Source: Streptomyces sp. GKU 895 (GTDB lineage: Bacteria; Actinomycetota; Actinomycetes; Streptomycetales; Streptomycetaceae). From it: a stretch of 64,000 bases of DNA. Made by a program: the position numbers and the translations under genes. Under the pieces are notes generated by a model. The model ran no database searches, had not been told where the DNA came from, and was given only the letters and a program-made list of their open reading frames with translations. Every line of letters begins with the position of its first letter. Position 1 is the stretch's first letter. The stretch lies in contig MWJO01000035.1 of the NCBI GenBank assembly GCA_002027195.1, positions 1 through 64,000 on the forward strand, written 5' to 3'. This document shows, piece by piece, positions 34,623 to 42,873 of this stretch.

Positions 34623-35470
34623 TGCAGCAGCAGCCTTTCGAGGGAGCGGACGACGAAGTCGGCCAGCAGGCCGAGGAAGGCGTAGACGATCAGGCAGACC
34701 ACGATGACGTCGGTCCGCAGGAAGTCCCGCGCCTGCACCATGAGGAACCCGATCCCGGAGTCCGCGTTGACCTGCTCGGCGAAGACCAGCGCGAGCCAGG
34801 CGATGCCGAGGGAGTACCGCAGTCCGGTCAGGGCACCGGGCAGGGCGCCCGGCAGTACGACGTGCCGAACCAGCCCCCACCTGGACAGCCCCAACGACTC
34901 ACCGGCCTCGATGAGTTGGGAGTCCACGCCGCGGATGCCGGCGTACACGTTGAGGTAGAGCGGGAACGTCACGCCGAGCGTGATGATGGCGACCTTCGGC
35001 GCCTCGCCGATGCCGAACCAGATGATGAACAGCGGGATGAGACCGACGAACGGCACGGTCCGCAGCATCTGGACGGGCGCGTCCACCAGATCCTCGCCGA
35101 TCCTGAACAGGCCCGAGACCAGGGCGAGTCCGGTGCCGACGAGCGTGCCGAGGAGCAGCCCCGCGGCGACCCGCTGGAGCGAGGTGCCCATGGCGGAGGT
35201 CAGCGAGCCGTCGGCGATCAGATCGCTCCCTACCTGGGCGATCCGGCCCGGCGAGGCCAGCACGTCGGAGGTCAGCACGCCGGTGGCGCTGAGGACCTGC
35301 CACAGCAGGACCAGGACCACGGGGCCGGTGGTGCGGCGCAGCCAGCGGGGGATGCGGGTGCGGTGGGAGGAGGCGGGGACGAGGGGTTCGAGCTCCAACG
35401 AGCCGTCCTTGCCGGGTATATCGGAAATATCCGGCTCGGGAGCGCTGGGTGGGGCATGGCTGATGCTCAT
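34595..35470 (-). CDS. ssuC: Aliphatic sulfonate ABC transporter permease (SsuC-like), 291 aa
   Basis: A cytoplasmic N-terminal tail of about 40 residues is followed by about six transmembrane helices. The permease EAA loop reads EAGESLGLSRWGLVRHVVLP. Other blocks typical of the family are LRTVPFVGLIPLFIIWFGIG and LAWLALVFAEQVNADSGIG. First structural gene of the ssuCBA operon. About 110 bp upstream is a short leader ORF, so expression is probably attenuated by sulfur or cysteine supply. Confidence 0.92.
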   Translation of the reverse strand: MSISHAPPSAPEPDISDIPGKDGSLELEPLVPASSHRTRIPRWLRRTTGPVVLVLLWQVLSATGVLTSDVLASPGRIAQVGSDLIADGSLTSAMGTSLQRVAAGLLLGTLVGTGLALVSGLFRIGEDLVDAPVQMLRTVPFVGLIPLFIIWFGIGEAPKVAIITLGVTFPLYLNVYAGIRGVDSQLIEAGESLGLSRWGLVRHVVLPGALPGALTGLRYSLGIAWLALVFAEQVNADSGIGFLMVQARDFLRTDVIVVCLIVYAFLGLLADFVVRSLERLLLQWRPTFTGR

Positions 35471-35513
35471 GAGTGCTCCACGGAGGGGGAGAGCGGGGTG
35501 CGCCGGAGCGCCG

Positions 35514-35530
35514 CCGCGTCAGAAACGCGG
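35514..35530 (-). promoter_or_regulatory. Hairpin between the leader peptide and ssuC (possible attenuator)
   Basis: CCGCGT-N5-ACGCGG is a perfect 6-bp stem with a 5-nt loop, 54 bp after the leader-peptide stop and 44 bp before ssuC. Further GC-rich pairing (GCGC...GCGC) lies next to it. Attenuation coupled to leader translation is an inference. Confidence 0.4.
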
Positions 35531-35583
35531 ACGGACAGGGGGTGACGCGGATGCGAGAAGCGGGGAAGAGGCGGTGAAGGGCG

Positions 35584-35667
35584 TCAGCGGCCGCGGCGAC
35601 ACGCGGCGGAGGCCACCCGCAGCAGGTCGATGTGACCGCGCGTGGTGAGCAGAACTGAACGCAACAT
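35584..35667 (-). CDS. Leader peptide upstream of ssuCBA, 27 aa
   Basis: The tiny ORF reads MLRSVLLTTRGHIDLLRVAS then AACRRGR and a TGA. The arrangement R(S/T)..L..R.H(I/V)DL.R.AS.ACRR is the pattern I know from putative leader peptides upstream of sulfur-assimilation genes in Streptomyces. A Cys near the end could sense cysteinyl-tRNA. A TACGTT box 7 nt before the ATG and a TTGACC box 18 nt further upstream predict transcription starting exactly at the ATG, i.e. a leaderless peptide. This is independent support that the ORF is real. Confidence 0.8.
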   Translation of the reverse strand: MLRSVLLTTRGHIDLLRVASAACRRGR

Positions 35668-35674
35668 GCCGCCG

Positions 35675-35704
35675 AACGTAGCCAGATGGCGTGGCCATGG
35701 TCAA
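35675..35704 (-). promoter_or_regulatory. Sigma-70-type promoter of the ssu leader peptide/operon
   Basis: On the minus strand: TTGACC (35699-35704), 18-nt spacer, TACGTT (35675-35680), then 7 nt to the leader ATG. Good match to the housekeeping consensus. Confidence 0.72.
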
Positions 35705-35789
35705 TGGCGTCTCGCGGAATGGACCTGCCGTATCGCAGGGCGGTCGGCGGATCCCCCCGGCGGCCGGACGGATGGGTGACGATGGCGGT

Positions 35790-36218
35790 ATGTCAGATGC
35801 GTTCACCACCCGAGTACTGAACATCACCTCCGGATCGACCGAGCGCGTGGTCGACCTCACCGGCGACTGCGCCGCCTTCCTGCGCGAGGCCGCCGCCGGC
35901 CGGGACGGCCTCCTCAACCTCTTCGTCCCGCACGCCACCGCGGGAATCGCGATCATCGAGACGGGCGCCGGCAGCGACGACGACCTGCTCTCCGCCCTGC
36001 ACACCCTCCTTCCCGCCGACGACCGCTGGCAGCACCGGCACGGCAGCCCCGGCCACGGCCGTGACCACGTTCTGCCGGCCTTCGTGCCGCCGCACGCGAC
36101 GCTGCCGGTGATCGACGGGCGGCTCGAGCTCGGGACGTGGCAGTCGGTGTGCCTGGTCGACACGAACAAGGACAACCCGCAGCGCAAGGTGCGCCTCACG
36201 TTCCTCGCGGGTTCCTGA
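35790..36218 (+). CDS. YjbQ family protein (secondary thiamine-phosphate synthase enzyme family), 142 aa
   Basis: Recognised by LLNLFVPHATAGIAIIETGA, followed by DRWQHRHGSPGHGRDHVLPA and LGTWQSVCLVDTNKDNPQRK. The conserved His residues and GTWQ motif define the UPF0047/YjbQ fold. Some members have weak thiamine-phosphate synthase activity; the physiological role is unsettled. The ATG at 35790 was chosen by conservation of the MSDAFTTRVLNI start; an in-frame ATG 18 bases earlier is possible. Confidence 0.88.
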   Translation: MSDAFTTRVLNITSGSTERVVDLTGDCAAFLREAAAGRDGLLNLFVPHATAGIAIIETGAGSDDDLLSALHTLLPADDRWQHRHGSPGHGRDHVLPAFVPPHATLPVIDGRLELGTWQSVCLVDTNKDNPQRKVRLTFLAGS

Positions 36219-36263
36219 GGCGGCCGGAACCAGGAGACCGGCGGTGACATCGTCCGCTACAGT

Positions 36264-36285
36264 CTAGGTAGACCTACCTACCTAG
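36264..36285. promoter_or_regulatory. TetR-type operator overlapping the tetR/eamA promoter
   Basis: CTAGGTAG-ACCTAC-CTACCTAG is a perfect 8-bp inverted repeat. A nested 7-bp version (TAGGTAG-AC-CTACCTA) shares the left arm. It begins immediately after TACAGT (36258-36263), a -10-like box, and ends 14 bp before the TetR ATG. Confidence 0.75.
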
Positions 36286-36298
36286 TTTGGATCCTGTG

Positions 36299-36904
36299 AT
36301 GAGTGAGACCGACGCGGGCGCCGCCGGGAAGCCGCGGCGGCGCCCTGCCCGGGAACGGCTGCTGGCGGCCGCGGCCCGCCGGTTCTACGCCGACGGCGTG
36401 GCCGCGACCGGCATCGACACGATCACCGCCGACGCCGGTGTGGCCAAGATGAGCCTGTACAACAACTTCTCCTCCAAGGCCGAACTGGTCCGCGCCTATC
36501 TGGACGCCCGGCACGAGGAATGGCTCGGGCTCTACCGGGCGCGTCTGGAACGGGCCGAGGGGCCGCGCGACGGCGTGCTGGCGGTCTTCGACGCCTACGC
36601 CGACCACGCCGCGTTCGCCTACGAGCACGGCTTCCGCGGCTGCGGTCTGCTCAACGCCGCCGCCGAACTCCCGGCCGGGGACGAGGGCCGAGCCGTGGTC
36701 CGCGCCCACAAGGAGCAGGTCGAGCGGCTGATCGCCGGGCATCTGGAGCAGCTGCTGCCCGATCGTCCCGGCACCGCCCATGCCACGGCCGAGCACCTGT
36801 CCTTCCTGCTGGAAGGCGCGATGGCCCGCGCCGGCCTGGAAGGCGACGGCGAGCGCCTCCGGCACGCCCGCGCCCTCGCGGCGACCCTCCTGGACCGGCT
36901 GTGA
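36299..36904 (+). CDS. TetR family transcriptional regulator, 201 aa
   Basis: N-terminal helix-turn-helix: RERLLAAAARRFYADGVAAT, GIDTITADAGVAKMSLYNNF and SSKAELVRAYLDAR. The C-terminal ligand/dimer domain is helical, with GFRGCGLLNAAAELPAGDEG. The start ATG 36299 directly follows an in-frame GTG. The perfect palindrome just upstream marks autoregulation. The EamA-type exporter follows with the genes abutting, so the regulator probably controls that transporter in response to its substrate. Confidence 0.92.
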   Translation: MSETDAGAAGKPRRRPARERLLAAAARRFYADGVAATGIDTITADAGVAKMSLYNNFSSKAELVRAYLDARHEEWLGLYRARLERAEGPRDGVLAVFDAYADHAAFAYEHGFRGCGLLNAAAELPAGDEGRAVVRAHKEQVERLIAGHLEQLLPDRPGTAHATAEHLSFLLEGAMARAGLEGDGERLRHARALAATLLDRL

Positions 36905-36930
36905 GGGGCACCGCACACGGCGGTTCCGCC

Positions 36931-37895
36931 ATGACGGGAACCCTGTGCGTGCTCGCGGCCTCCGTGCTGTGGGGGACGACCGGCACGGCCGCCACCCTGG
37001 CCCCGGAGGCGGCCCGCTCGCCATCGGCGCTGTCGCGATGGGCCTCGGCGGACTCCTCCAGGCCCTCGTCGCCGCACCGCGGATCGCCCGCGACGCCGGC
37101 CGGCTGCGTGCGCGGCGCGGCATAGTGCTGCTCGGCGCCGTCTCGGTCGCGGTCTATCCGCTCGCCTTCTACAGCTCGATGCACCTGGCCGGAGTCGCCG
37201 TCGGCACCGTCGTCTCCATCGGCACCGCCCCGCTGGCCTCGGCCGTCATCGAACGCGTCCTGGACCGCCGCCGACTGACCCGGCGCTGGCTGCTCGCCGC
37301 CGCCCTCGGCCTGCTCGGCACCGTCCTGCTGTGCGTCGCCGAGGCCGCCCATGCCGACGGCGACACCGGCGCGGGGTCCATGGCGGCCGTGTTGCTCGGC
37401 GTCGGCCTGGGCCTGGTCGCCGCCACGACGTACGCCCTGTACTCCTGGGCGGCGCACCGGCTCATCACCGGCGGCATCCCCTCCCGCGCGGCGATGGGCG
37501 CCGTGTTCGGAATCGGCGGGCTGCTCCTCGTACCCGTCCTGTTGGCGACGGGAGGCCCGCTCGTCAGCTCCTGGTCCCATGCCGCGGTCGGTGCCTACAT
37601 GGCCGTCGTTCCCATGTTCGCCGGGTACGTACTGTTCGGCTGGGGGCTGGCGCACGTCCCGGCGAGCACCGCCACGACCCTGTCCCTGCTCGAACCGGCG
37701 GTCGCGGCCGTGCTCGCCGTCCTGGTCGTCGGCGAACGTCTCCCTGCCGCCGGCTGGGCCGGGATCGTCCTCGTCATCGCCTGCCTCGCCGTCCTCACCG
37801 CCCCGGCGCCGGCCGTCCGCCGCCGATCCGGCGGGGAAACGGACGCTGGCCTCGCGGCGGTCGTGGCTCCGCTCGGCGACCGGGGAGCTCAGTAG
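36931..37895 (+). CDS. EamA/DMT family transporter (frame broken by one base)
   Basis: Ten-helix drug/metabolite transporter. It opens MTGTLCVLAASVLWGTTGTA in one frame; after a one-base loss near 37010 (GCGGGCCCG read as GCGGCCCG) it continues PLAIGAVAMGLGGLLQALVA. Later marks are PLAFYSSMHLAGVAVGTVVS, the second EamA repeat LGLVAATTYALYSWAAHRLI and VLFGWGLAHVPASTATTLSL with EPAVAAVLAVLVVGE. A GTG at 36901 overlapping the tetR stop is an alternative start. Likely an exporter of a metabolite controlled by the TetR protein. Its last 7 bp overlap the stop region of the convergent protease. Confidence 0.85.
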
Positions 37896-38772
37896 ACCGA
37901 CAACCCGTAGGCGTTCAGGGCCTCTTGGATCGGCTGGTAGTAGGTGGTCCCGCCCGAGGTGCAGTTCCCGGAGCCGCCCGAGAGGATGCCGATGACCTTG
38001 TCGCCGGCGTAGAGCGGGCCGCCGCTGTCGCCGGGTTCCGCGCAGATGTTGGTCTGGATCAAACCGTAGACCACGTCTCCGCCGCCGTAGTTGACGGTCG
38101 CGTTCACGGCGGTGACCCTGCCGCAGCGGACGCCGGTGGTCGCTCCCCGGCGGCAGACCGACTGGCGACGTAGGCGGTGGCGGTCCCGGTGATGTCGACG
38201 GTGCCGATGCTGCCGGGGTGCGGCACGGCCGAATTGGTGTAGCGGACGATGCCGAAGTCGTCGCCGGGGAAGCTGGTGGCGGTGGTCGGGCCGATCGCCG
38301 TCGTCATGGCCGAACTGGTGTACCAGGTGGCCGCGCCGTCGGTGCAATGGCCGGCGGTGATGAAGTAATACGTGCTGCCGCTCTGGACGTTGACGCCGGC
38401 CGAGCAGCGCCAGGCGGCCGCGTAGACGCCGTCACCGCCCGACACCAGGGTGCGCAGCGGGCCGTCGAGCCGGGTGAGGGTCGCGACGCCGGTGAACCGT
38501 CCGGTGGTCTGCCGCAGTCTGGCCAGATCCGTGTCCGAGACCGTGGAGTCGGCGAACACCCGTAATCGCCCGGTGCGTTCGTCCACGGCCCAGCTCGTGC
38601 CGGCGACCCCCAGGGATTCGACGGCGGCGGCCGCCCCGGTCACCGGGACGCCGGGCGTGGGGGCCGCGGCGCGCCGCGCCGGCGAACCCGCTACGGCGGC
38701 GAGGACCGACAAGCCCAGGACCGCGGTGGATAAGCGCGAGCGCCTGAGGGTGGTGCGTCGAGTTCTGAACAC
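37889..38772 (-). CDS. Secreted S1 family serine protease, streptogrisin/alpha-lytic type (frame broken by one base)
   Basis: Signal-like start (MFRTRRTTLRRSRLSTAVLG), a propeptide with an alpha-lytic-type pro-domain remnant (SVSWAVDERTGRLRVF-like segment), then the mature protease: catalytic His in FITAGHCTDGA, Asp in PGDDFGIVRY, Ser in CAEPGDSGGPLYAG. Cysteines in RCSAGV/GHC, VRCG and SGNCTSG fit the usual disulfides. A one-base loss near 38166 breaks the frame between TAYV and QSVCRRGATTGV. It degrades proteins outside the cell. Confidence 0.9.
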
Positions 38773-38862
38773 CGGTGCCTCCGATGAGGACGATGGGGTG
38801 GGTGGCTACCCGGACGGGGTGATCGGGAATCCTTCGACCCTGTGCCGTAATCTGATGCGCAA

Positions 38863-38878
38863 TTGCTAAATTTCGCAA
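38863..38878. promoter_or_regulatory. Near-palindromic AT-rich element upstream of the SulP transporter
   Basis: TTGC-T-AAATTT-C-GCAA is a 16-bp palindrome with one mismatched pair, overlapping a further GCAATTGC palindrome (38859-38866). It stands out in this GC-rich DNA. It may be the operator for the ArsR-type regulator encoded downstream of the transporter. Confidence 0.45.
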
Positions 38879-38976
38879 TTCATTGGATGCTGTGTCGGCT
38901 GTGCTCGCTGATGGCCGCGGGCACGGCCTTTCGCGTCCGCCACCGGGGTGGGGCTCGCAGGGGAAGCCGAGGCGTC

Positions 38977-40743
38977 GTGTCCGTTCCGCGGTACCAGTCA
39001 AGTCAGCCGCACGTGCCGACCAAGGCGTTCAGCCGGGCCTTGGCCCGGATCGGTGCGCTGCTGCCCGGTCGCGACGACCTCGCCGAGATGCGCCGCGATC
39101 CGCGGCGGGATCTGCTGGCCGGCTTGACCGTGGCGATCGTGGCGCTGCCGCTGGCCCTCGGTTTCGGCGTCTCCTCGGGCCTGGGCGCGGCGGCGGGGCT
39201 GGCGACCGCGGTGGTCGCGGGCGCGCTCGCCGCGGTCTTCGGCGGATCGAATCTGCAGGTGTCGGGCCCGACCGGGGCCATGACCGTGGTGCTCGTCCCG
39301 ATCGTGGGCGAGTACGGTCCGACGGGCGTCCTCACGGTGGGGCTGATGGCCGGCGTCATGCTGGTCGCCCTGGCCGCGCTGCGGGCCGGCCGGTACATGC
39401 AGTACGTGCCCGCCCCGGTGGTCGAGGGCTTCACGCTCGGCATCGCCTGCGTCATCGGCCTCCAGCAGATCCCCAACGCACTCGGCGTCCCCAAGCCCGA
39501 GGGCGACCGGGTGCTGGTGGTGGCCTGGCGGGCGGTCGAGGCGTTCGCGGCGGCCCCGAACTGGACCGCGGTCGGATTCGCCGGCGCCGTCGCCGTGGTC
39601 ATGCTGGTCGGCGCCAGGTGGCGTCCCACCGTCCCCCTTCTCCCCTCCCTCGCGGTCGTCGCCGCCACGGTGGTCGCCCGGGTCGCGGGCCTGGACGCGG
39701 CGCGGCCGATCGGCGACCTGCCGTCCGGGCTGCCCGCTCCCTCGCTGTCCTTCCTGGAGCCCGGCTCGCTCGGCACGCTGCTCGCCCCGGCCGTGGCCGT
39801 CGCGGCGCTGGCGGCCCTGGAGTCCCTGCTGTCCGCCTCGGTGGCGGACGGGATGACGGTGGGTCAGAAGCACGACCCGGACCGGGAACTGTTCGGCCAG
39901 GGCCTGGCGAACATCGCCGCCCCGCTGTTCGGCGGCGTCCCGGCGACCGGCGCCATCGCCCGCACCGCCGTCAACGTCCGCACCGGCGCGAGCTCCCGGC
40001 TGGCCGCCCTCACCCATGCCGCGATCCTCGCCGTCATCGTCTTCGCGGCGGCCCCCCTGGTGTCGAGGATCCCGCTCGCCGCGCTCGCCGGCGTCCTGCT
40101 GGCCACCGCGGTCCGCATGGTCGAGACCGGCTCCCTGCGGGCGATGGCGAAGGCCACCCGCTCCGACGCGCTGATCCTCGTCCTGACCGCCGCCGCGACC
40201 CTGGTCCTGGACCTGGTGTACGCCGTGATCATCGGCCTGGCCGCGGCGGGCGCCCTCGCCCTGCGTGCCGTGGCCAAGCAGGCCCGCTTCGACCAGGTGC
40301 CCCTCGACCGGGGCGACCACAGCGCCGAGGAGCACGCCCTGCTGGCCGAGCACATCGTGGCGTACCGCATCGACGGCCCCCTGTTCTTCGCCGCCGCCCA
40401 CCGCTTCCTGCTGGAGCTGACCGAGGTGGCCGACGTCCGGGTCGTCGTCCTGCGCATGTCCCGGGTGTCGACCATGGACGCCACCGGCGCCCTCCTCCTC
40501 AAGGACGCGGTGGAGAGGCTGCACCGGCGCGGCATCCTCGTCCTGGCCTCCGGGATACGCCCCGGCCAGCGCCAGGTCCTCGACTCCACCGGCGCGCTGG
40601 CGCTGCTGCGGCACGAGGGCCGGGAGTACGCCACGACACCCGAGGCGATCCGCGCCGCCCGCGACCACCTGGAGACGGCCGGACTGCTGCCGGCCCGCGC
40701 CGAGCCTGCGTCCCGGACGACCAGCGAGGAAGCCGCCCGATGA
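38977..40743 (+). CDS. SulP family inorganic anion transporter with STAS domain, 588 aa
   Basis: The start is GTG 38977, with GAGG upstream. About 10-12 transmembrane helices include the SulP blocks LTVAIVALPLALGFGVSSGL, GSNLQVSGPTGAMTVVLVPI, MTVGQKHDPDRELFGQGLAN and PLFGGVPATGAIARTAVNVR. The cytoplasmic C-terminal STAS domain has YRIDGPLFFAAAHRF and VVLRMSRVSTMDATGALLLK. Such proteins import sulfate or bicarbonate-like anions. No carbonic anhydrase domain is fused. An ArsR-type regulator follows 103 bp later in the same direction. Confidence 0.92.
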   Translation: MSVPRYQSSQPHVPTKAFSRALARIGALLPGRDDLAEMRRDPRRDLLAGLTVAIVALPLALGFGVSSGLGAAAGLATAVVAGALAAVFGGSNLQVSGPTGAMTVVLVPIVGEYGPTGVLTVGLMAGVMLVALAALRAGRYMQYVPAPVVEGFTLGIACVIGLQQIPNALGVPKPEGDRVLVVAWRAVEAFAAAPNWTAVGFAGAVAVVMLVGARWRPTVPLLPSLAVVAATVVARVAGLDAARPIGDLPSGLPAPSLSFLEPGSLGTLLAPAVAVAALAALESLLSASVADGMTVGQKHDPDRELFGQGLANIAAPLFGGVPATGAIARTAVNVRTGASSRLAALTHAAILAVIVFAAAPLVSRIPLAALAGVLLATAVRMVETGSLRAMAKATRSDALILVLTAAATLVLDLVYAVIIGLAAAGALALRAVAKQARFDQVPLDRGDHSAEEHALLAEHIVAYRIDGPLFFAAAHRFLLELTEVADVRVVVLRMSRVSTMDATGALLLKDAVERLHRRGILVLASGIRPGQRQVLDSTGALALLRHEGREYATTPEAIRAARDHLETAGLLPARAEPASRTTSEEAAR

Positions 40744-40846
40744 GCACACCCCGGCCTCTTCTCTCAGCTGATTCGGTGCTGTCGGGCGTACAGGCGAGGA
40801 TGGGGCGCATGGACGTGACGAGTGGGTGGACGCGAGGGGCGGCCGG

Positions 40847-41197
40847 GTGAGTACGCCGCTGTACCAACTGAAGGCCGAGTTCTTCAAGACGCTCGGCCAC
40901 CCGGCCCGCATCCGGGTCCTGGAGCTGCTGAGCGAGCGTGAGCACTCCGTCGCCGAGATGCTGCCCGAGGTGGGCATCGAGCCCGCCCACCTCTCCCAGC
41001 AGCTGGCCGTGCTGCGGCGCGCCAACCTGGTCGTGACGCGCAAGGAGGGCTCGACCGTCCACTACTCCCTGACCAGTCCGCATGTCGCGGAACTTCTCCG
41101 CGTGGCCCGCACCATCCTCTCCGGCGTCCTGGCGGGCCAGGCCGAGCTGCTGGCCGACCTCCAGGCGACGCAGGGGGAGGCCAAGCCGCAGGGGTAG
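40847..41197 (+). CDS. ArsR family winged-helix regulator, 116 aa
   Basis: Start GTG 40847 with GAGGGG 7 bases upstream. ArsR fold: YQLKAEFFKTLGHPARIRVL, ELLSEREHSVAEMLPEVGIE, recognition helix PAHLSQQLAVLRRANLVVTR, wing KEGSTVHYSLTSP. No metal-binding CxC motif is present, so it probably does not sense metal thiolates; a redox or sulfur signal is possible. Gene order SulP transporter-ArsR suggests it regulates the transporter. Confidence 0.88.
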   Translation: MSTPLYQLKAEFFKTLGHPARIRVLELLSEREHSVAEMLPEVGIEPAHLSQQLAVLRRANLVVTRKEGSTVHYSLTSPHVAELLRVARTILSGVLAGQAELLADLQATQGEAKPQG

Positions 41198-41219
41198 GGG
41201 CGACCTGGCGGGAGCGGCG

Positions 41220-42088
41220 TCACGGGGCGGCGGGGCCGGTGATGAGCCGGCCCTCGGCGTCGTACGGCCAGACGTTCGGTACGCAGCCGTGCATGCCTTT
41301 TATCTGCTGCATCATCGCGGGGGCCGGCTCGCCCTTGCCGGGACAGGTGACATGGCCGTGGTGGAGGAAGTGGCCCACCTCGTGGTTGATGATCAGCGCG
41401 CGGTAGGCGGTGACGTCCTGCGCGTAGACGGGGGTCGCCAGGACCCAGCGGTCGAGGTTGACCATGACCTGGTCGTTCGCGGAGCAGTTGTACCTGCCGC
41501 CCGTGTCGAGGCCGCTCCGGCCGCAAACCTCGTCGACGGTCGCGGGGGTGGCCAGGCGGACGACGAAGTCGGCGGGCCGTCGGCGACCCGCTGGAACGCC
41601 GAGTGCCCGTCGGCGGTCCAGCCGCGGGGGTCGGCGAGGATGCGGTCCACCGTCTCGGCTACCCCCGAAGCGGACAGGTCGACGTTCTCCTCCACCTCGA
41701 CGCGGTAGCGAAACGGCGTTCCCTTGCCCGCCTTGGCGCTCCCGCCAGGTGCCGTGACGTACGTTCCGGGACCCTGCCGGGGGAGGGCGGGGGGCTTTGT
41801 GGCGCTCGGGGACGTGCTGGGTCGGGGCTTGCTGCTCGGTGTCGGCGTCGGCGTCGGCGTCGGCGTCGGAGTAGGTGTCGGTGACGTGCTTGTGGTCGGT
41901 TCCGACAGGGAGTTGTCCGACGACCGCAGGGGCGGGCTCGAGGGCGGCCATGCCACCACCGTGCAGCCGACGGCCCCGAGGACGGTCAACACGGCCAGGC
42001 CGAAGGCCAGTTGGCCTTTGTGGCGGCTCCCGGAGGCTTCCCGGCGATGGCTGCTGGCGGGTTTTCGCTTGTGCTTGGTCACGGTCAC
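41220..42088 (-). CDS. DUF3152 secreted zinc-metalloprotease-like protein (frame broken by one base)
   Basis: A Lys/Arg-rich cytoplasmic start, one transmembrane or signal segment (LAFGLAVLTVLGAVGCTVVA), a Thr-Pro linker of about eight TP units, then the DUF3152 domain with YRVEVEENVDLSASGVAETV and RGWTADGHSAFQRVADG. After a one-base loss near 41577 it continues ADFVVRLATPATVDEVC and the zinc motif INHEVGHFLHHGH (HExxHxxxxxH), ending VPNVWPYDAEG. Extracellular or cell-wall located; substrate unknown. Start GTG 42088. Confidence 0.85.
41835..41880. repeat. GTCGGC hexamer array encoding the TP linker
   Basis: About seven GTCGGC/GTCGGA/GTAGGT hexamers in a row encode the Thr-Pro linker of the DUF3152 protein on the minus strand. 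Length variation here changes linker length without breaking the frame. Confidence 0.85.
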
Positions 42089-42180
42089 TCACGCTGTGAT
42101 CGAAATGTGATCGGACCTGGCCCGGCAGATAACGAAAGGGTAACTCCCGTGGCTGGTGGTGCCCTTGTGATACTGACCCC

Positions 42181-42873
42181 ATGTCACGTGTGTTGTTGAT
42201 CGAAGACGACCGTGCCGTCCGTGAGGGCGTCGCCCTCGCCCTGCGCCGCCAGAACCACGACGTCGCCGCCGCCTCGACAGGGGAGGAGGGCCTGGAGCAA
42301 CTGCGCTCGTTCCGGCCGGACATCGTGGTCCTCGATCTGATGCTGCCCGGGATGACCGGACTCGACGTCTGCCGCGCGATACGCGCCGTCGACCAGGCGC
42401 TGCCGATCATCATGGCCACCGCCCGCGGCGACGAGGTGGACATCGTCATCGGTCTGGAGGCGGGCGCCGACGACTACGTCGTCAAACCCGTGACCGCCCG
42501 GGTGCTGGACGCCCGCATCCGCGCCGTCCTGCGCCGCTCGGGCGCTGCGCCCGTCGGCGAAGGGCTGCCGAAGATCGACACATACGGCGAACTGACCGTC
42601 GACCGCGCCGGGTTGACGGTCAGACTGGGCGGTGAGCCGATCGCGCTCGCCCCCTCCGAACTGCGGCTGCTGCTCACGCTCTCCGCCTCGCCGGGGCAGG
42701 TGTTCAGCCGGCAGCAACTGCTGGAGGCGGTCTGGGAACACGACTTCCACGGAGACGCCCGGCTGGTGGACGCCTGCGTCAAGCGGCTGCGCACGAAGAT
42801 GTCCGAACCGCCGCGCGCCCCCCGCTACATCCACACGGTCCGCGGTTTCGGCTACCGCTTCGCGGCCCCGTGA
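42181..42873 (+). CDS. OmpR-family response regulator, 230 aa
   Basis: Receiver domain with acidic pair EDD (residues 8-10), phospho-acceptor Asp52 in VVLDLMLPGMTGLD, Thr/Ala switch in IIMATARG, and Lys102 in YVVKPV. C-terminal winged helix ends RLVDACVKRLRTKMSEPPRA PRYIHTVRGFGYRF-type pattern. A GATACT box 6 nt before ATG 42181 suggests a leaderless mRNA. The kinase gene overlaps its stop by 4 bp (GTGA), so the pair is a coupled two-component system followed by a lipoprotein, as in mtrA-mtrB-lpqB. Confidence 0.93.
   Translation: MSRVLLIEDDRAVREGVALALRRQNHDVAAASTGEEGLEQLRSFRPDIVVLDLMLPGMTGLDVCRAIRAVDQALPIIMATARGDEVDIVIGLEAGADDYVVKPVTARVLDARIRAVLRRSGAAPVGEGLPKIDTYGELTVDRAGLTVRLGGEPIALAPSELRLLLTLSASPGQVFSRQQLLEAVWEHDFHGDARLVDACVKRLRTKMSEPPRAPRYIHTVRGFGYRFAAP

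Noticed and set aside
38863..38976. In-frame upstream extension of the SulP transporter beginning MLCRLCSLM, considered as a Cys-rich leader peptide.
   Set aside because: It is continuous with the transporter frame, has no stop of its own, and lacks the HVDL/ACRR pattern seen before ssuC.
41835..41880. Hexamer array considered as a CRISPR or satellite.
   Set aside because: It is short, has no spacers and simply encodes a Thr-Pro linker.
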